This document shows positions 27,667-35,731 of a DNA stretch of 64,000 nucleotides, one piece after another. Made by a program: the position numbers and the translations under genes. The notes under the pieces are model-generated. The model ran no database searches. It saw only the letters and a list, made by a program, of their open reading frames with translations, and was not told where the DNA came from. Numbering within the stretch: the first letter of the stretch is position 1; each line of letters begins with the position of its first letter. This stretch comes from Aureimonas psammosilenae (GTDB taxonomy: Bacteria; Pseudomonadota; Alphaproteobacteria; Rhizobiales; Rhizobiaceae), in NCBI RefSeq assembly GCF_009176975.1, contig NZ_WEZG01000001.1, forward strand, positions 124,001-188,000. The letters run 5' to 3'.

Positions 27667-29172
27667 TCAGGCCGCGGCCGTTTCCCGCGTCATGTTCACA
27701 TTTTCCAGATGATTCTCAAGAGCTTGCCGCTCCTGAGCATTGAAGCGCAGACCGAGCTTCGATCGCCGCCACAAAATGTCGTCTGCGCCCGACGCCCATT
27801 CCTTCGACACCAGCCAGCGCACCTCGCCTTCGGTGAGGCCGTGGCCGAGATCCTCGCCGAGGCCCCCCGCCACGATCGCCAGCGCGTCGCGGCCATAGGA
27901 GCGCGCGAGGCGCGAAACGCTGCGTGGCGACAGGCCGGGCGCGGCGCGGGCGATCTCGGCCTCAATGCTCGCGATGCCTTCCACCGGAAAGTCGCCGCCG
28001 GGCAGGGGCTCGTCGCCCGTCCAGGGCCGGCCGCGTGTTCCCAGCCGGTCGCCGATCCGCTCCAGCACTTCTTCCGAGAGCTTGCGATAGGTGGTGATCT
28101 TGCCGCCAAAGGCGTTGAGAACCGGAGCCTCGCCCGCGGCCGCGTCGCCCTCGACCTTCAGGACGTAGTCGCGCGTAGCTTCCTGCGCTTTCGAAGCGCC
28201 GTCGTCGAAGAGCGGGCGCACGCCCGAAAAGGTCCATACGACATCTTCCGGCGTTATAGGGCGCTCGAAATATTCCGATGCCGCGCGGCAGAGATAGTCG
28301 GTTTCCTCCGGCGTGATCCGCACCTCGGACGGCTCGCCCTCGTAGTCGCGATCCGTCGTGCCGATCAGCGTGAAGTCGTCCTCGTAGGGAATCGCGAAGA
28401 TGATGCGGTTGTCGGCGTTCTGGAAGATATAGGCGCGGTCGTGGTCGAAGAGCTTTTTCGTCACGATGTGCGAGCCCTGCACGAGGCGGATGTTGCGCGC
28501 CCGGTTGCGGCCCATCGCGCCTCGGATCACCTCGTCCACCCAGGGGCCCGCGACGTTGACGAGGAAGCGCGCCGTAACGCTGCGCTCCTCGCCGGTCCGG
28601 CGGTTCTTGAGGCGGATGCACCAGAGGCCGTTCTCGCGCCGCGCTTCGGTCACTTGCGTGCCCACCATGATGTCGGCGCCCCGCCCCGCCGCATCGCGCG
28701 CGTTGAGGACCACGAGCCGCGCATCGTCCACCCGCGCGTCGGAATATTCGAAGCCTTTGGAGAAGTCCTTCTTCAACGGGCTCCCGAGCGGTCCGGAAAG
28801 GTCGACGGTGCGGGTGCCCGGCAGTTTCCGCCGGCCGCCGATATGGTCGTAGAGGAACAGGCCGAGGCGCAGGAGCCAGGCGGGCCTCAGGCCCTTGTGG
28901 TAGGGCAGCACGAAGCGCAGGGGGCGTACGATATGGGGTGCGATGCGCCACAGCACCTCGCGCTCGCGCAGCGCCTCGCGCACCAGCCGGAACTCGTAGT
29001 GCTCCAGATAGCGCAGGCCGCCGTGAATCAGCTTGGTGGACCAGGACGAGGTTCCCGACGCCAGATCGTTCATTTCGGCAAGACCGACCGAATAGCCGCG
29101 CCCGGCCGCGTCGCGGGCGATGCCGCAGCCGTTGATGCCTCCACCGATCACGAAGACGTCGTATTGTGACAT
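27667..29172 (-). CDS. glpD: Aerobic glycerol-3-phosphate dehydrogenase
   Basis: A 501-residue FAD-dependent, membrane-associated enzyme that oxidises glycerol 3-phosphate to dihydroxyacetone phosphate and passes electrons to ubiquinone. The FAD dinucleotide motif VFVIGGGINGCGIARDAAGR is at residues 6-25, followed by SGTSSWSTKLIHGGLRYLEH, the family-typical substrate region. Further down are VNVAGPWVDEV, GTTDRDYEG and the C-terminal FAD segment NAFGGKITTYRKLSE. ATG 29172 has GGTGGAG upstream. It is the first structural gene after glpR and probably has its own promoter in the 82-base gap, where two AACGAAAGT repeats stand. Confidence 0.97.
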   Translation of the reverse strand: MSQYDVFVIGGGINGCGIARDAAGRGYSVGLAEMNDLASGTSSWSTKLIHGGLRYLEHYEFRLVREALREREVLWRIAPHIVRPLRFVLPYHKGLRPAWLLRLGLFLYDHIGGRRKLPGTRTVDLSGPLGSPLKKDFSKGFEYSDARVDDARLVVLNARDAAGRGADIMVGTQVTEARRENGLWCIRLKNRRTGEERSVTARFLVNVAGPWVDEVIRGAMGRNRARNIRLVQGSHIVTKKLFDHDRAYIFQNADNRIIFAIPYEDDFTLIGTTDRDYEGEPSEVRITPEETDYLCRAASEYFERPITPEDVVWTFSGVRPLFDDGASKAQEATRDYVLKVEGDAAAGEAPVLNAFGGKITTYRKLSEEVLERIGDRLGTRGRPWTGDEPLPGGDFPVEGIASIEAEIARAAPGLSPRSVSRLARSYGRDALAIVAGGLGEDLGHGLTEGEVRWLVSKEWASGADDILWRRSKLGLRFNAQERQALENHLENVNMTRETAAA

Positions 29173-29235
29173 CGTGCTCCACCCGCTTTCGCATTGCAGC
29201 ATGAATCGGCTGATTGCGAAATTTGAAGGAAGCGT

Positions 29236-29255
29236 AACGAAAGTAAAACGAAAGT
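29236..29255. promoter_or_regulatory. Direct repeat AACGAAAGT, probable GlpR operator of glpD
   Basis: The 9-mer AACGAAAGT occurs at 29236-29244 and again at 29247-29255, 11 bp apart, about one turn of DNA, between the glpR stop and the glpD start (64-84 bases from the start codon). DeoR-family repressors commonly bind repeated TTTCG/CGAAA boxes, and the same CGAAA core recurs upstream of glpR. Confidence 0.55.
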
Positions 29256-30040
29256 CAATCGCCGACCGGCGCTTCTTCCTTTTCCGCGACTTCGATGAGG
29301 CGGACCTTGGCTTCATGGCAGATGCGCCGAAATTCCGGGCTCGGGCAGCGATCGGTGACGAAAGTGCCGACTTCGCCGATATTGCCGATGCGGATCGAGG
29401 CCGTCCGCTCGAATTTCGTGGCGTCGGAGGCGAGAATCGTGTGCCGCGCATTGGCGATGATCGCCTGGGCGACGCGCACCTCGCGATAATCGTAGTCGAG
29501 AAGCGTGCCGTCGGGGTCGATGGCGGACACGCCGATAATGGCGAAATCCACCCGGAACTGGCGGATGAAGTCCACCGCCGCTTCCCCGATGATGCCGCCG
29601 TCCGAGCGCCGCACTGTGCCCCCCGCGATCACCACCTCGATTTCCGGGTATGGGCGCAGGACCGTCGCGACGTTGATGTTGTTGGTGACGACCATGAGCC
29701 CGGTATGGCGGGCAAGCGCCGCCGCGACCGCTTCGGTGGTGGTGCCGATATTGATGCAGACCGACGCCCCGTTGGGGATGAGATCGGCGACGGCGCGCCC
29801 GATCGCCGCCTTTTCCGGGGCCGCGATCAGCCGGCGCGCGTCGTATCCGACATTCTCGATGCCGAAGGACAGAACCGCGCCGCCATGGACGCGGGACAGG
29901 AGGCGGTGGTCGCAAAGATCGTTCAGGTCCTTGCGGATCGTCTGGACGCTGACCTCGAACCGCTGGGACAGTTCGTCCACCTGAACCCGCCCCTGGCGCC
30001 GGGCGAGATCGAGGATCTGGTTCTGTCGGTCCGGCAGCAT
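29255..30040 (-). CDS. glpR: DeoR-family repressor of the glycerol operon
   Basis: A 261-residue DeoR/GlpR regulator. The N-terminal winged helix is at residues 1-57, including VQVDELSQRFEVSVQTIRKD (family helix-turn-helix with the VS..TIR.DL signature), then RVHGGAVL at about 50-57. The C-terminal sugar-phosphate sensing domain contains NIGTTTEAVAAAL, TNNINVATVL, AGGTVRRSDGGIIG and LASDATKFERTA. In E. coli the effector of GlpR is glycerol 3-phosphate, which fits this operon. It heads the glp operon and probably controls it and itself through the CGAAA boxes on both sides of the gene. ATG 30040 is preceded by GAGGA. Confidence 0.92.
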   Translation of the reverse strand: MLPDRQNQILDLARRQGRVQVDELSQRFEVSVQTIRKDLNDLCDHRLLSRVHGGAVLSFGIENVGYDARRLIAAPEKAAIGRAVADLIPNGASVCINIGTTTEAVAAALARHTGLMVVTNNINVATVLRPYPEIEVVIAGGTVRRSDGGIIGEAAVDFIRQFRVDFAIIGVSAIDPDGTLLDYDYREVRVAQAIIANARHTILASDATKFERTASIRIGNIGEVGTFVTDRCPSPEFRRICHEAKVRLIEVAEKEEAPVGD

Positions 30041-30071
30041 GACGGTCCTCCTTGGGCGGAGGTCAGTCTAG

Positions 30072-30121
30072 AACGAAACCGCTTTCCCGAAAAGCGAAAC
30101 CGGATTGGAGAAAAGCGAAAG
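30072..30121. promoter_or_regulatory. Three CGAAA boxes phased at 21 bp upstream of glpR
   Basis: AACGAAACC (C at 30074), AAGCGAAACC (C at 30095) and AAGCGAAAGG (C at 30116) share the CGAAA core and are spaced exactly 21 and 21 bp apart, two helical turns each, in the 89-base gap before glpR. The same core occurs twice before glpD. They are the best candidates for GlpR autoregulatory operators. Confidence 0.55.
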
Positions 30122-30129
30122 GCGGGAGT

Positions 30130-30882
30130 TCATTCTGCCTCGGCGGAAACGAGCTCGGCCATGAAATCATAGGCGTCGCTGCGGTAAAGCGATCGCGTCA
30201 TGACCACGGGGCGGCCCTGCGCATCGAAGGCGACGCGCAGCGTCGAAAGCGCGGCCGCGGCCGCCGGCACTTCCAGAAGCGCGGCATCCGCCTCGCCGAG
30301 ATTGACGGCGCTGATCCGCTGCAGGGCGCGAACCGGCCGGTGGCCGAGATTGTGGAGCGTCTCGTAGAGCGAGCCCTCCACGATCTCGGGGTCGGGCATG
30401 ATGGAAACGGGAACGCGGCTTCGCTCCACCACGATGGGCAGCGCCTCGGAGCGCCGCATTCGCGCCAGCCGTGCCACCCTGCTGCCCGGCGACAGGGTCA
30501 GATGCATCGCCTCCTCCGGGGTGACGGCGCCCACGGCCCGTTCCAGCCAGTGCGAGGTCGTGGAGTTGCCGCGCGCCCGCATATCCTCCGTGAAGGAGGT
30601 CAGATGCGACAGGCCTTCCTCGATGCGATGGGGCTGCGGGGCGACAAAGGTACCCGAGCCATGGCGCTGCTGGATCAGTCCCTCGGCGACCAGTCCTTCC
30701 AGAGCCTTACGAACGGTGACGCGCGAAACGCCGAGGTTTGCGGCGATCTCGCGCTCCGGTGGCAAGGCCTCCAACGGCTTCAACCGACCGTCCCGCACGG
30801 CCTGGCGGATATCTGCTTGAAGACGAAGATATAGTGGACCTTCTTCGAAAGAAGAGCCTTCCAATCCTGAAAGAAACTGCAT
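30130..30882 (-). CDS. GntR/HutC-family (UTRA) transcriptional regulator
   Basis: A 250-residue regulator. The winged helix at residues about 15-85 contains LYLRLQADIRQAVRDGRLKP and LPPEREIAANLGVSRVTVRK, the classic GntR pattern, then GLIQQRHGSGTFVAPQP. The remaining 165 residues are a UTRA ligand domain (RVARLARMRRSEALPIVVER and ending RSDAYDFMAEL), which in NagR/DasR/PhnF relatives binds small sugar phosphates or related ligands. ATG 30882 is chosen because the family domain begins directly after it; the in-frame extension to 31020 is AT-rich and unlike the protein. No obvious target gene is adjacent on the same strand except itself and the glp operon 89 bases downstream. Ligand unknown. 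Confidence 0.88.
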   Translation of the reverse strand: MQFLSGLEGSSFEEGPLYLRLQADIRQAVRDGRLKPLEALPPEREIAANLGVSRVTVRKALEGLVAEGLIQQRHGSGTFVAPQPHRIEEGLSHLTSFTEDMRARGNSTTSHWLERAVGAVTPEEAMHLTLSPGSRVARLARMRRSEALPIVVERSRVPVSIMPDPEIVEGSLYETLHNLGHRPVRALQRISAVNLGEADAALLEVPAAAAALSTLRVAFDAQGRPVVMTRSLYRSDAYDFMAELVSAEAE

Positions 30883-31117
30883 GCGACGACCGAAAAAACG
30901 GGGATCGAACCAAAAGGGGCTGGGTCTAGATAAAGGATGAAACTGAATTTCTTGCTTCGAAAGAACGGCGACACGACGGAAATGATCGTGTTGCCCCTCG
31001 GTCCGAAGCAGTTGTACCACGTTACGGTAAATTAAGTGCCGTGGTTACCCCTCGTAGGGGTGAAACACACTTTATTTTTCAATATGCTGAAACCGGCCGC
31101 ATTCCCTTAGGGAAATC
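30883..31117. promoter_or_regulatory. AT-rich upstream region of the GntR regulator
   Basis: 235 bases without a gene, AT-rich against the surroundings. It contains GGGTCTAGATAA at 30922-30933, which matches 9 of 12 positions of the TGGTCTAGACCA operator known for NagR/DasR-type GntR regulators and lies about 40 bases before the start codon. It also holds a hairpin ACCCCT-CGT-AGGGGT at 31047-31061, extended by GTG.TT/AAACAC, and a palindrome TTCCCTTAGGGAA at 31102-31114. The positions suit autoregulation; none is proven. Confidence 0.4.
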
Positions 31118-31441
31118 TTAATCTTCGGCGTTGTCGAGCCCCGCGTACCACTCGGCGTAAGGGGTGTTCTCGACGAGGCGCCTGTTGAAGTCCGGGGCGC
31201 CGTCCCTCCACCAGACCGGCCCCCTTTCGCCGAGCGCGCGCTTCGCCGCGTCGACCTTTCCCCGCGCTTGTCCAAGCGCCGCCGCCTCGCCCTTGGCGGC
31301 CCGCACGGCGCGGCGCGCCTGCATCAGCTCACTCACCAGCCTTTCGCGCGTCTCGGCGGACAGGCTCGGATCGGAAAGTCGCCACAGCCGCCCCCGCACG
31401 ACGAAATAGCGCCCGTCCGGCGTTCGCGGATGATCGCTCAT
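31118..31441 (-). CDS. Small conserved hypothetical protein
   Basis: A 107-residue charged protein of a type widespread in rhizobial relatives but without known function. It begins MSDHPRTPDGRYFVVRGRLW, then a predicted helical segment rich in Arg/Ala/Lys/Glu (ERLVSELMQARRAVRAAKGE and on to about residue 75), and ends GPVWWRDGAPDFNRR followed by NTPYAEWYAGLDNAED. There is no signal peptide or membrane segment. It diverges from the photoproduct-lyase-like gene with 39 bases between starts, so both share a promoter region. I recognise the N-terminal pattern only as a conserved unknown. Confidence 0.75.
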   Translation of the reverse strand: MSDHPRTPDGRYFVVRGRLWRLSDPSLSAETRERLVSELMQARRAVRAAKGEAAALGQARGKVDAAKRALGERGPVWWRDGAPDFNRRLVENTPYAEWYAGLDNAED

Positions 31442-31480
31442 GGCTCGAACCTTTCCCCCGTCATCCCCATTTATGGAGCC

Positions 31481-32572
31481 ATGAACGTCGCCATTCTCCC
31501 GGACGTTGCGGTCCGCTCCCGCTTGTGGCTGCCGCGCCGCGTTCTCATCACCCGTTCGGCCCTCGGCTTCGCGCATGGCCGCGCCATCGCCGAGCGTGCG
31601 GCGGGTTTCGGCTTGCCCGTGGAGGAACTGTCCTCCGACCGCCTGCCGCTCGCGCTGCCGGACGATCCGCGCCGCGCTTACGCTGCGGCGAAGGGAACGC
31701 TCGCCGTTACCGTCGCCCCGCCGTCCAAGCTGAAGCTGCAGCCCATCGCCCCGTCGGCCGACTGGCGTATGGATCTGGCCGAAGGCTGCCCGGCCCATTG
31801 CAACTATTGCTATCTCGCCGGCTCCTTGAAAGGGCCGCCGGTCACGCGTGTCTATGCCAATCTCGACGAGATCCTCGGCAATCTCGATGCCTATGTCGGA
31901 CAGGGCACCGTCACCTCGCGTCAAGCGGCGCGGGCGGGGGAAGGGACGACCTTCGAGGCCTCCTGCTATACCGATCCGCTGGGCATCGAGCATCTGACAG
32001 GCTCGCTTGCCGCCGCGATCGAGCATTTCGGCAGGTGGCGGGGCGACACGCAGCTTCGCTTCACCACCAAGTTCGCCGGTGTCGAGCCGCTTCTCCGCCT
32101 CCCGCACAACGGCCGCACCCGCGTGCGATTTTCCCTGAACCCCGCCGCCTATGGCCGGTTCGAAGGCGGCACGAGCCCGGTTGAAGCGCGTCTTGCCGCT
32201 ATGCGGCAGATGGCGGAAGCGGGCTATCCGGTGGGCTTGACGATCGCGCCCATCATCCTGGCGGAGGGCTGGCGCGAGGCCTATGGCGGGCTCTTGGCAG
32301 AGATCGCCGCCGCGCTCGACGGCGCACCGGACCCGGACCTGACCGTGGAACTCATCACCCACCGTTTCACCGAGGGCTCCAAAGCCGTCCTGACCTCCTG
32401 GTATCCGGGTTCGTCCCTCGACATGAGCGATCGCAACCGGACGGAAAAGCGCACCAAATTCGGCTCGGTGAAGCATGTCTACGACCGCCCGACCATGGTC
32501 GAAGCGAGGGCCTTCTTCGAGCGTGAGATCGCCTCGATCCTGCCGAAAGCCCGCATCCTCTACTGGACCTGA
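31481..32572 (+). CDS. Spore photoproduct lyase-like radical SAM protein
   Basis: A 363-residue radical SAM protein of the spore photoproduct lyase (SPL) family. The iron-sulfur motif CPAHCNYC places CxxxCxxC at residues 103, 107 and 110, followed by YLAGSL and the family-typical VTRVYANLDEI. At residue 162 Cys stands in TFEASCYTDPLGIEHL; a Cys in the equivalent place is the hydrogen donor of Bacillus SPL as far as I recall, so an active repair enzyme is possible. Later blocks are RFTTKFAG, RVRFSLNP, GLTIAPIILAEGW and ELITHRFTEGSK. SPL repairs the spore thymine photoproduct by direct reversal. This bacterium should not sporulate, so the substrate may be another UV lesion. ATG 31481 follows GGAG. 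It is the first gene of a likely three-gene operon with a DHH phosphoesterase and uvsE. Confidence 0.85.
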   Translation: MNVAILPDVAVRSRLWLPRRVLITRSALGFAHGRAIAERAAGFGLPVEELSSDRLPLALPDDPRRAYAAAKGTLAVTVAPPSKLKLQPIAPSADWRMDLAEGCPAHCNYCYLAGSLKGPPVTRVYANLDEILGNLDAYVGQGTVTSRQAARAGEGTTFEASCYTDPLGIEHLTGSLAAAIEHFGRWRGDTQLRFTTKFAGVEPLLRLPHNGRTRVRFSLNPAAYGRFEGGTSPVEARLAAMRQMAEAGYPVGLTIAPIILAEGWREAYGGLLAEIAAALDGAPDPDLTVELITHRFTEGSKAVLTSWYPGSSLDMSDRNRTEKRTKFGSVKHVYDRPTMVEARAFFEREIASILPKARILYWT

Positions 32573-32656
32573 GACAATCCTCCACGTTCGCCTCGCGGAT
32601 CGAATCCGCCGTCTCCGAGTTGCCCAGCCACTGATGGATGGGAAGGCAGGGCGCGC

Positions 32657-33709
32657 GTGGCGGGACAAGGCATTCAAAAACCGCAAGTCTTCGCAAAAGC
32701 CATCGAGGCTTTCGGCAGGAACCCGCTGATCGTCTGCCACAACGATGCGGACGGCCTTTCCGCCGGCGTGATCCTGAAGAAGGCCCTGGAGCGCCGGGGC
32801 ATGGTTCCTGCCATCCGCATCGTCGGGAAAGGCGAGAACGCTTATTCGGAAGAATTTCAGGCCGAACTGGCGAAGGGCACCCATGAAGGGCTGATCCTCA
32901 CCGATGTCGGAACCTCGGCGAAGCTCAGCGTGACGGGGCCGGCCGTGATCATCGACCATCACGTTCCGACGGGCCTCCCGGACGGGGCGACGGTGATCTC
33001 AGGGATCGAGGACCAGCCGATCCCGACCTCCAGCCTTCTCGCCTATCGCTGCGCGCAAAGCGCCGGGGCGGCAGACGGCCTCTTATGGCTCGCCGCGATC
33101 GGCATCATCGGCGACATGGCCGAGAATGACGGCTTTGCCGAAATGGAAGCGGCCAGGGCCTTCGGCATCACGGCGCTCCGCAAGGCCGCCTCGCTCGTCA
33201 ACGCGCCGCGCCGTTCGGCCAGCGGCGACGCTTCGCCCGCCTTCGCGCTTCTCGAAAAGGCGGACGGACCAAAGGCGGTCCTGTCCGGCGAGCATCCCGA
33301 GACCGAAGAGCTTCTCGCCGCCAAGGCGGAAGTGAACCGTGATCTGGAGGCGGCGCGCAAGATCGGTCCGAAGATCGTCGGTGATGTCGCGGTGATCCGC
33401 TTCCATTCGCCCTGCCAGATCCATCCGCTCGTCGCGCAGGCCTGGCGCGGGCGCTTGAAGGACAAGATCGTGATCGCGGTGAATGGGGGTTACCGGCCGG
33501 GCTGGGTGCATTTCGCCGCCCGCACCGCAACGAACCGCGACCTCATCGCCTTTTTCGCCGAGCATCGCCCGCCGGGGGCGGGGGAGCAATACGGCAACGG
33601 CCATCGCGCGGCCTCGGGCGGCGCTCTCCACATCGATGACTGGAACCAGTTCGTCCGTTCGGTCGGCTTTGGTCCCGATCTGGAAATCCACGAAAAGGCA
33701 GCCGCATGA
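32657..33709 (+). CDS. DHH/DHHA1-family phosphoesterase
   Basis: A 350-residue RecJ/NrnA-superfamily phosphoesterase. Metal motifs are CHNDADGLSAG (Asp 30 and Asp 32), LTDVG (about 81-85) and VIIDHHVP (DHH at 100-102); the C-terminal DHHA1 domain has GYRPGWVHFAARTA and the substrate loop GNGHRAASGG near residue 315. Members hydrolyse phosphodiesters in single-stranded DNA, oligonucleotides or dinucleotides. The GTG start at 32657 follows GGAAGGCAGG. The end overlaps the uvsE start by ATGA, so it is translationally coupled to a UV endonuclease, which suggests that it trims DNA at or after the nick. RecJ-like polarity or nanoRNase activity cannot be told apart by sequence alone. Confidence 0.87.
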   Translation: MAGQGIQKPQVFAKAIEAFGRNPLIVCHNDADGLSAGVILKKALERRGMVPAIRIVGKGENAYSEEFQAELAKGTHEGLILTDVGTSAKLSVTGPAVIIDHHVPTGLPDGATVISGIEDQPIPTSSLLAYRCAQSAGAADGLLWLAAIGIIGDMAENDGFAEMEAARAFGITALRKAASLVNAPRRSASGDASPAFALLEKADGPKAVLSGEHPETEELLAAKAEVNRDLEAARKIGPKIVGDVAVIRFHSPCQIHPLVAQAWRGRLKDKIVIAVNGGYRPGWVHFAARTATNRDLIAFFAEHRPPGAGEQYGNGHRAASGGALHIDDWNQFVRSVGFGPDLEIHEKAAA

Positions 33710-34755
33710 ATTCCCGTGTTTCGCGTCTCGGCTTTCCGGTGAAGGTGATGGCGAGGGACGACCTGAAGAGCAACGACGCCCGCCGCGCGGCGAGCGATCC
33801 GCATCTGAAGGTCTCGCTCGGCTATCTCGACGCCATTCTCGACCATCTCGATAAGCACGACATCCGCATGTACCGCATGTCCTCCGACATCGCGCCCTAC
33901 GCGACCCATCCCGACATGCCGCAGTTCCACGACATGGTGAAGCAAAGCGCGGCCGATCTCGCCGCTTTCGGCAAGAAGGCGAAAGCGCTCGACATCCGCC
34001 TGTCCTTCCACCCGTCCCAGTTCGTGGTGCTGAACAGCTCCGACCCGGACCTCGTGAAGAAGAGCGTCTGGGACCTCGCCTCGCAGGCCGAGATGCTGGA
34101 CCTCATGGAACTCGGGCCGGAAGCGGTAATGGTGATCCATGTCGGCGGCACCTATGGCGACGTTCCCGCCAGCCGCGCCCGCTGGGTGGAGACCTGGAAG
34201 ACGCTGCCCGAGCCGGTGCGCCGTCGTCTCGTGCTGGAACACGACGACCTGCGCTTTTCCGCCGCCGATGTCCTGTGGATTCACGAGCATACGGGCGTTC
34301 GCCTGATCTTCGACTACCAGCATTTCTGGTGCCTCAATCCCGACCGCGCCGATCTTCGCGACACCTTGTCCCGCATCCTCAAAAGCTGGCCGGAGGATCA
34401 GCAGCCGAAGATCCACTTCTCCTCGCCGCGCACGGAGCTTCGCGAACAGATCAGGGTCGACAAGAAGACCAAGAAGAAGACCACCGTCCACGTCGCGCCG
34501 GTCTTCACGGGGCATGCCGATTTCTGCAACCCGTTCGAGTTCGCGACCTTCATGCGCGTCGCCGAAGGGCTCGACTTCGACGTGATGCTGGAAGCCAAGG
34601 CCAAGGATCTCGCCCTGACGCGCCTTCGCCCCGATCTCCTGCGCTACGCGCCGGATGTCGCCGCGCGCTTTGGCTTGAAGCCATCGGAAGCGGGCGAACT
34701 GGAAGCCGAGGAAAACGAGGTTCTGGAAGAGGTGGAGGTGGCGGGCGGCGCTTGA
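33706..34755 (+). CDS. uvsE: UV damage endonuclease UvsE/UVDE
   Basis: A 349-residue TIM-barrel metalloenzyme of the UVDE family, which nicks DNA directly 5' of cyclobutane dimers, 6-4 photoproducts and other distortions and starts a repair path independent of UvrABC. Recognisable blocks in order are MYRMSSDIAPYATHPDM (residues about 46-62), RLSFHPSQFVVLNS, VMVIHVGGTYGD, LVLEHDDLRFSA, IFDYQHFWCLN, KIHFSSPR and VFTGHADFCNPFEF, supplying the His/Glu/Asp metal ligands. The C-terminal about 60 residues are rich in Glu, giving an acidic tail. It overlaps the DHH gene by ATGA. Confidence 0.93.
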   Translation: MNSRVSRLGFPVKVMARDDLKSNDARRAASDPHLKVSLGYLDAILDHLDKHDIRMYRMSSDIAPYATHPDMPQFHDMVKQSAADLAAFGKKAKALDIRLSFHPSQFVVLNSSDPDLVKKSVWDLASQAEMLDLMELGPEAVMVIHVGGTYGDVPASRARWVETWKTLPEPVRRRLVLEHDDLRFSAADVLWIHEHTGVRLIFDYQHFWCLNPDRADLRDTLSRILKSWPEDQQPKIHFSSPRTELREQIRVDKKTKKKTTVHVAPVFTGHADFCNPFEFATFMRVAEGLDFDVMLEAKAKDLALTRLRPDLLRYAPDVAARFGLKPSEAGELEAEENEVLEEVEVAGGA

Positions 34756-34867
34756 GCGGGTTTTCTCAGCCGCCGATCCAAGCGGGGCAGGAGGGATAGG
34801 AACATCGTCCGCACCCGCCCATTCCCCACCCGACGCGGCCACGCCGCCGATTCAGAAGGAACCACCG

Positions 34868-35713
34868 ATGTCCCAGTTTCCCCCGCAGCATCAGGACCAT
34901 TCGCCGGGCCGCGAGCACGAGATGTCGCCGGCGCCCGATTATGCGCCGATCTATCCCGGCTCCGGGCGTTTGAAGAACAAGGTCGCGATCGTCACCGGCG
35001 GCGATTCCGGCATCGGCCGCGCCGTTGCGGTTCTTTATGCCCGCGAGGGCGCCGATGTCGCGATCCTTTATCTGGAAGAGGACAAGGACGCCGAGGACAC
35101 GAAGAAGGCGGTCGAGGCCGAGGGCGCCAAGGCGCTTCTGATCCGGGGCGACGTGCGCCAGAAAAGCTTCTGCCTCGACGCGGTGAAGAAAACCGTGGCC
35201 GAGTTCGGCAAGCTCGACATCCTCGTCAACAACGCCGCCTATCAGGAAGAGAACGAGGACCTGCGCGACCTTACCGAGGAATCGCTTCGCCGCACTTTCG
35301 AGACCAATATCTACGGCTATTTCTTCATGTTGCAGGCGGCGCTGGACCACCTGAAGGAAGGCGCGGCCATCGTGATGACCACCTCGGTCAATTCGTTCAA
35401 GGGCAACGACACGCTGATCGACTATTCGGCCACCAAGGGCGCGATCACGGCCTTGGTGCGCTCCATGGCGCAGAACCTCGTGGAGAAGAAGATCCGCGTC
35501 AACGGCGTCGCGCCGGGTCCGATCTGGACGCCCTTCATCCCCGATACGATGCCGGCGGAAAAGGTGAAGGAGTTCGGCTCCCAGGTGCCGATGAAGCGCG
35601 CCGGCCAGCCGAACGAGGTCGCGCCGTCCTTCCTCTTCCTTGCCTGCGAGGACTCGTCCTATATCACGGGTCAGGTCCTGCATCCGAACGGCGGCACGAT
35701 CGTCGGCGGCTGA
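34868..35713 (+). CDS. Short-chain dehydrogenase, general-stress type
   Basis: A 281-residue classical/extended SDR. After a hydrophilic N-terminus of about 38 residues (MSQFPPQHQDHSPGRE), the nucleotide site VAIVTGGDSGIGRAVAV appears, then ILVNNAAYQEEN, the catalytic TTSVNSFKGND with Ser and YSATKGAITALVRS with Tyr and Lys. The C-terminus ITGQVLHPNGGTIVGG is that of the YghA/YdaD (GsiB-type stress) SDR group. The N-terminal extension is typical of that group. Substrate unknown; related proteins respond to general stress. It follows uvsE by 112 bases and precedes another SDR by 18. Confidence 0.9.
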   Translation: MSQFPPQHQDHSPGREHEMSPAPDYAPIYPGSGRLKNKVAIVTGGDSGIGRAVAVLYAREGADVAILYLEEDKDAEDTKKAVEAEGAKALLIRGDVRQKSFCLDAVKKTVAEFGKLDILVNNAAYQEENEDLRDLTEESLRRTFETNIYGYFFMLQAALDHLKEGAAIVMTTSVNSFKGNDTLIDYSATKGAITALVRSMAQNLVEKKIRVNGVAPGPIWTPFIPDTMPAEKVKEFGSQVPMKRAGQPNEVAPSFLFLACEDSSYITGQVLHPNGGTIVGG

Positions 35714-35731
35714 ACCCAAAGGAAGACAAGC

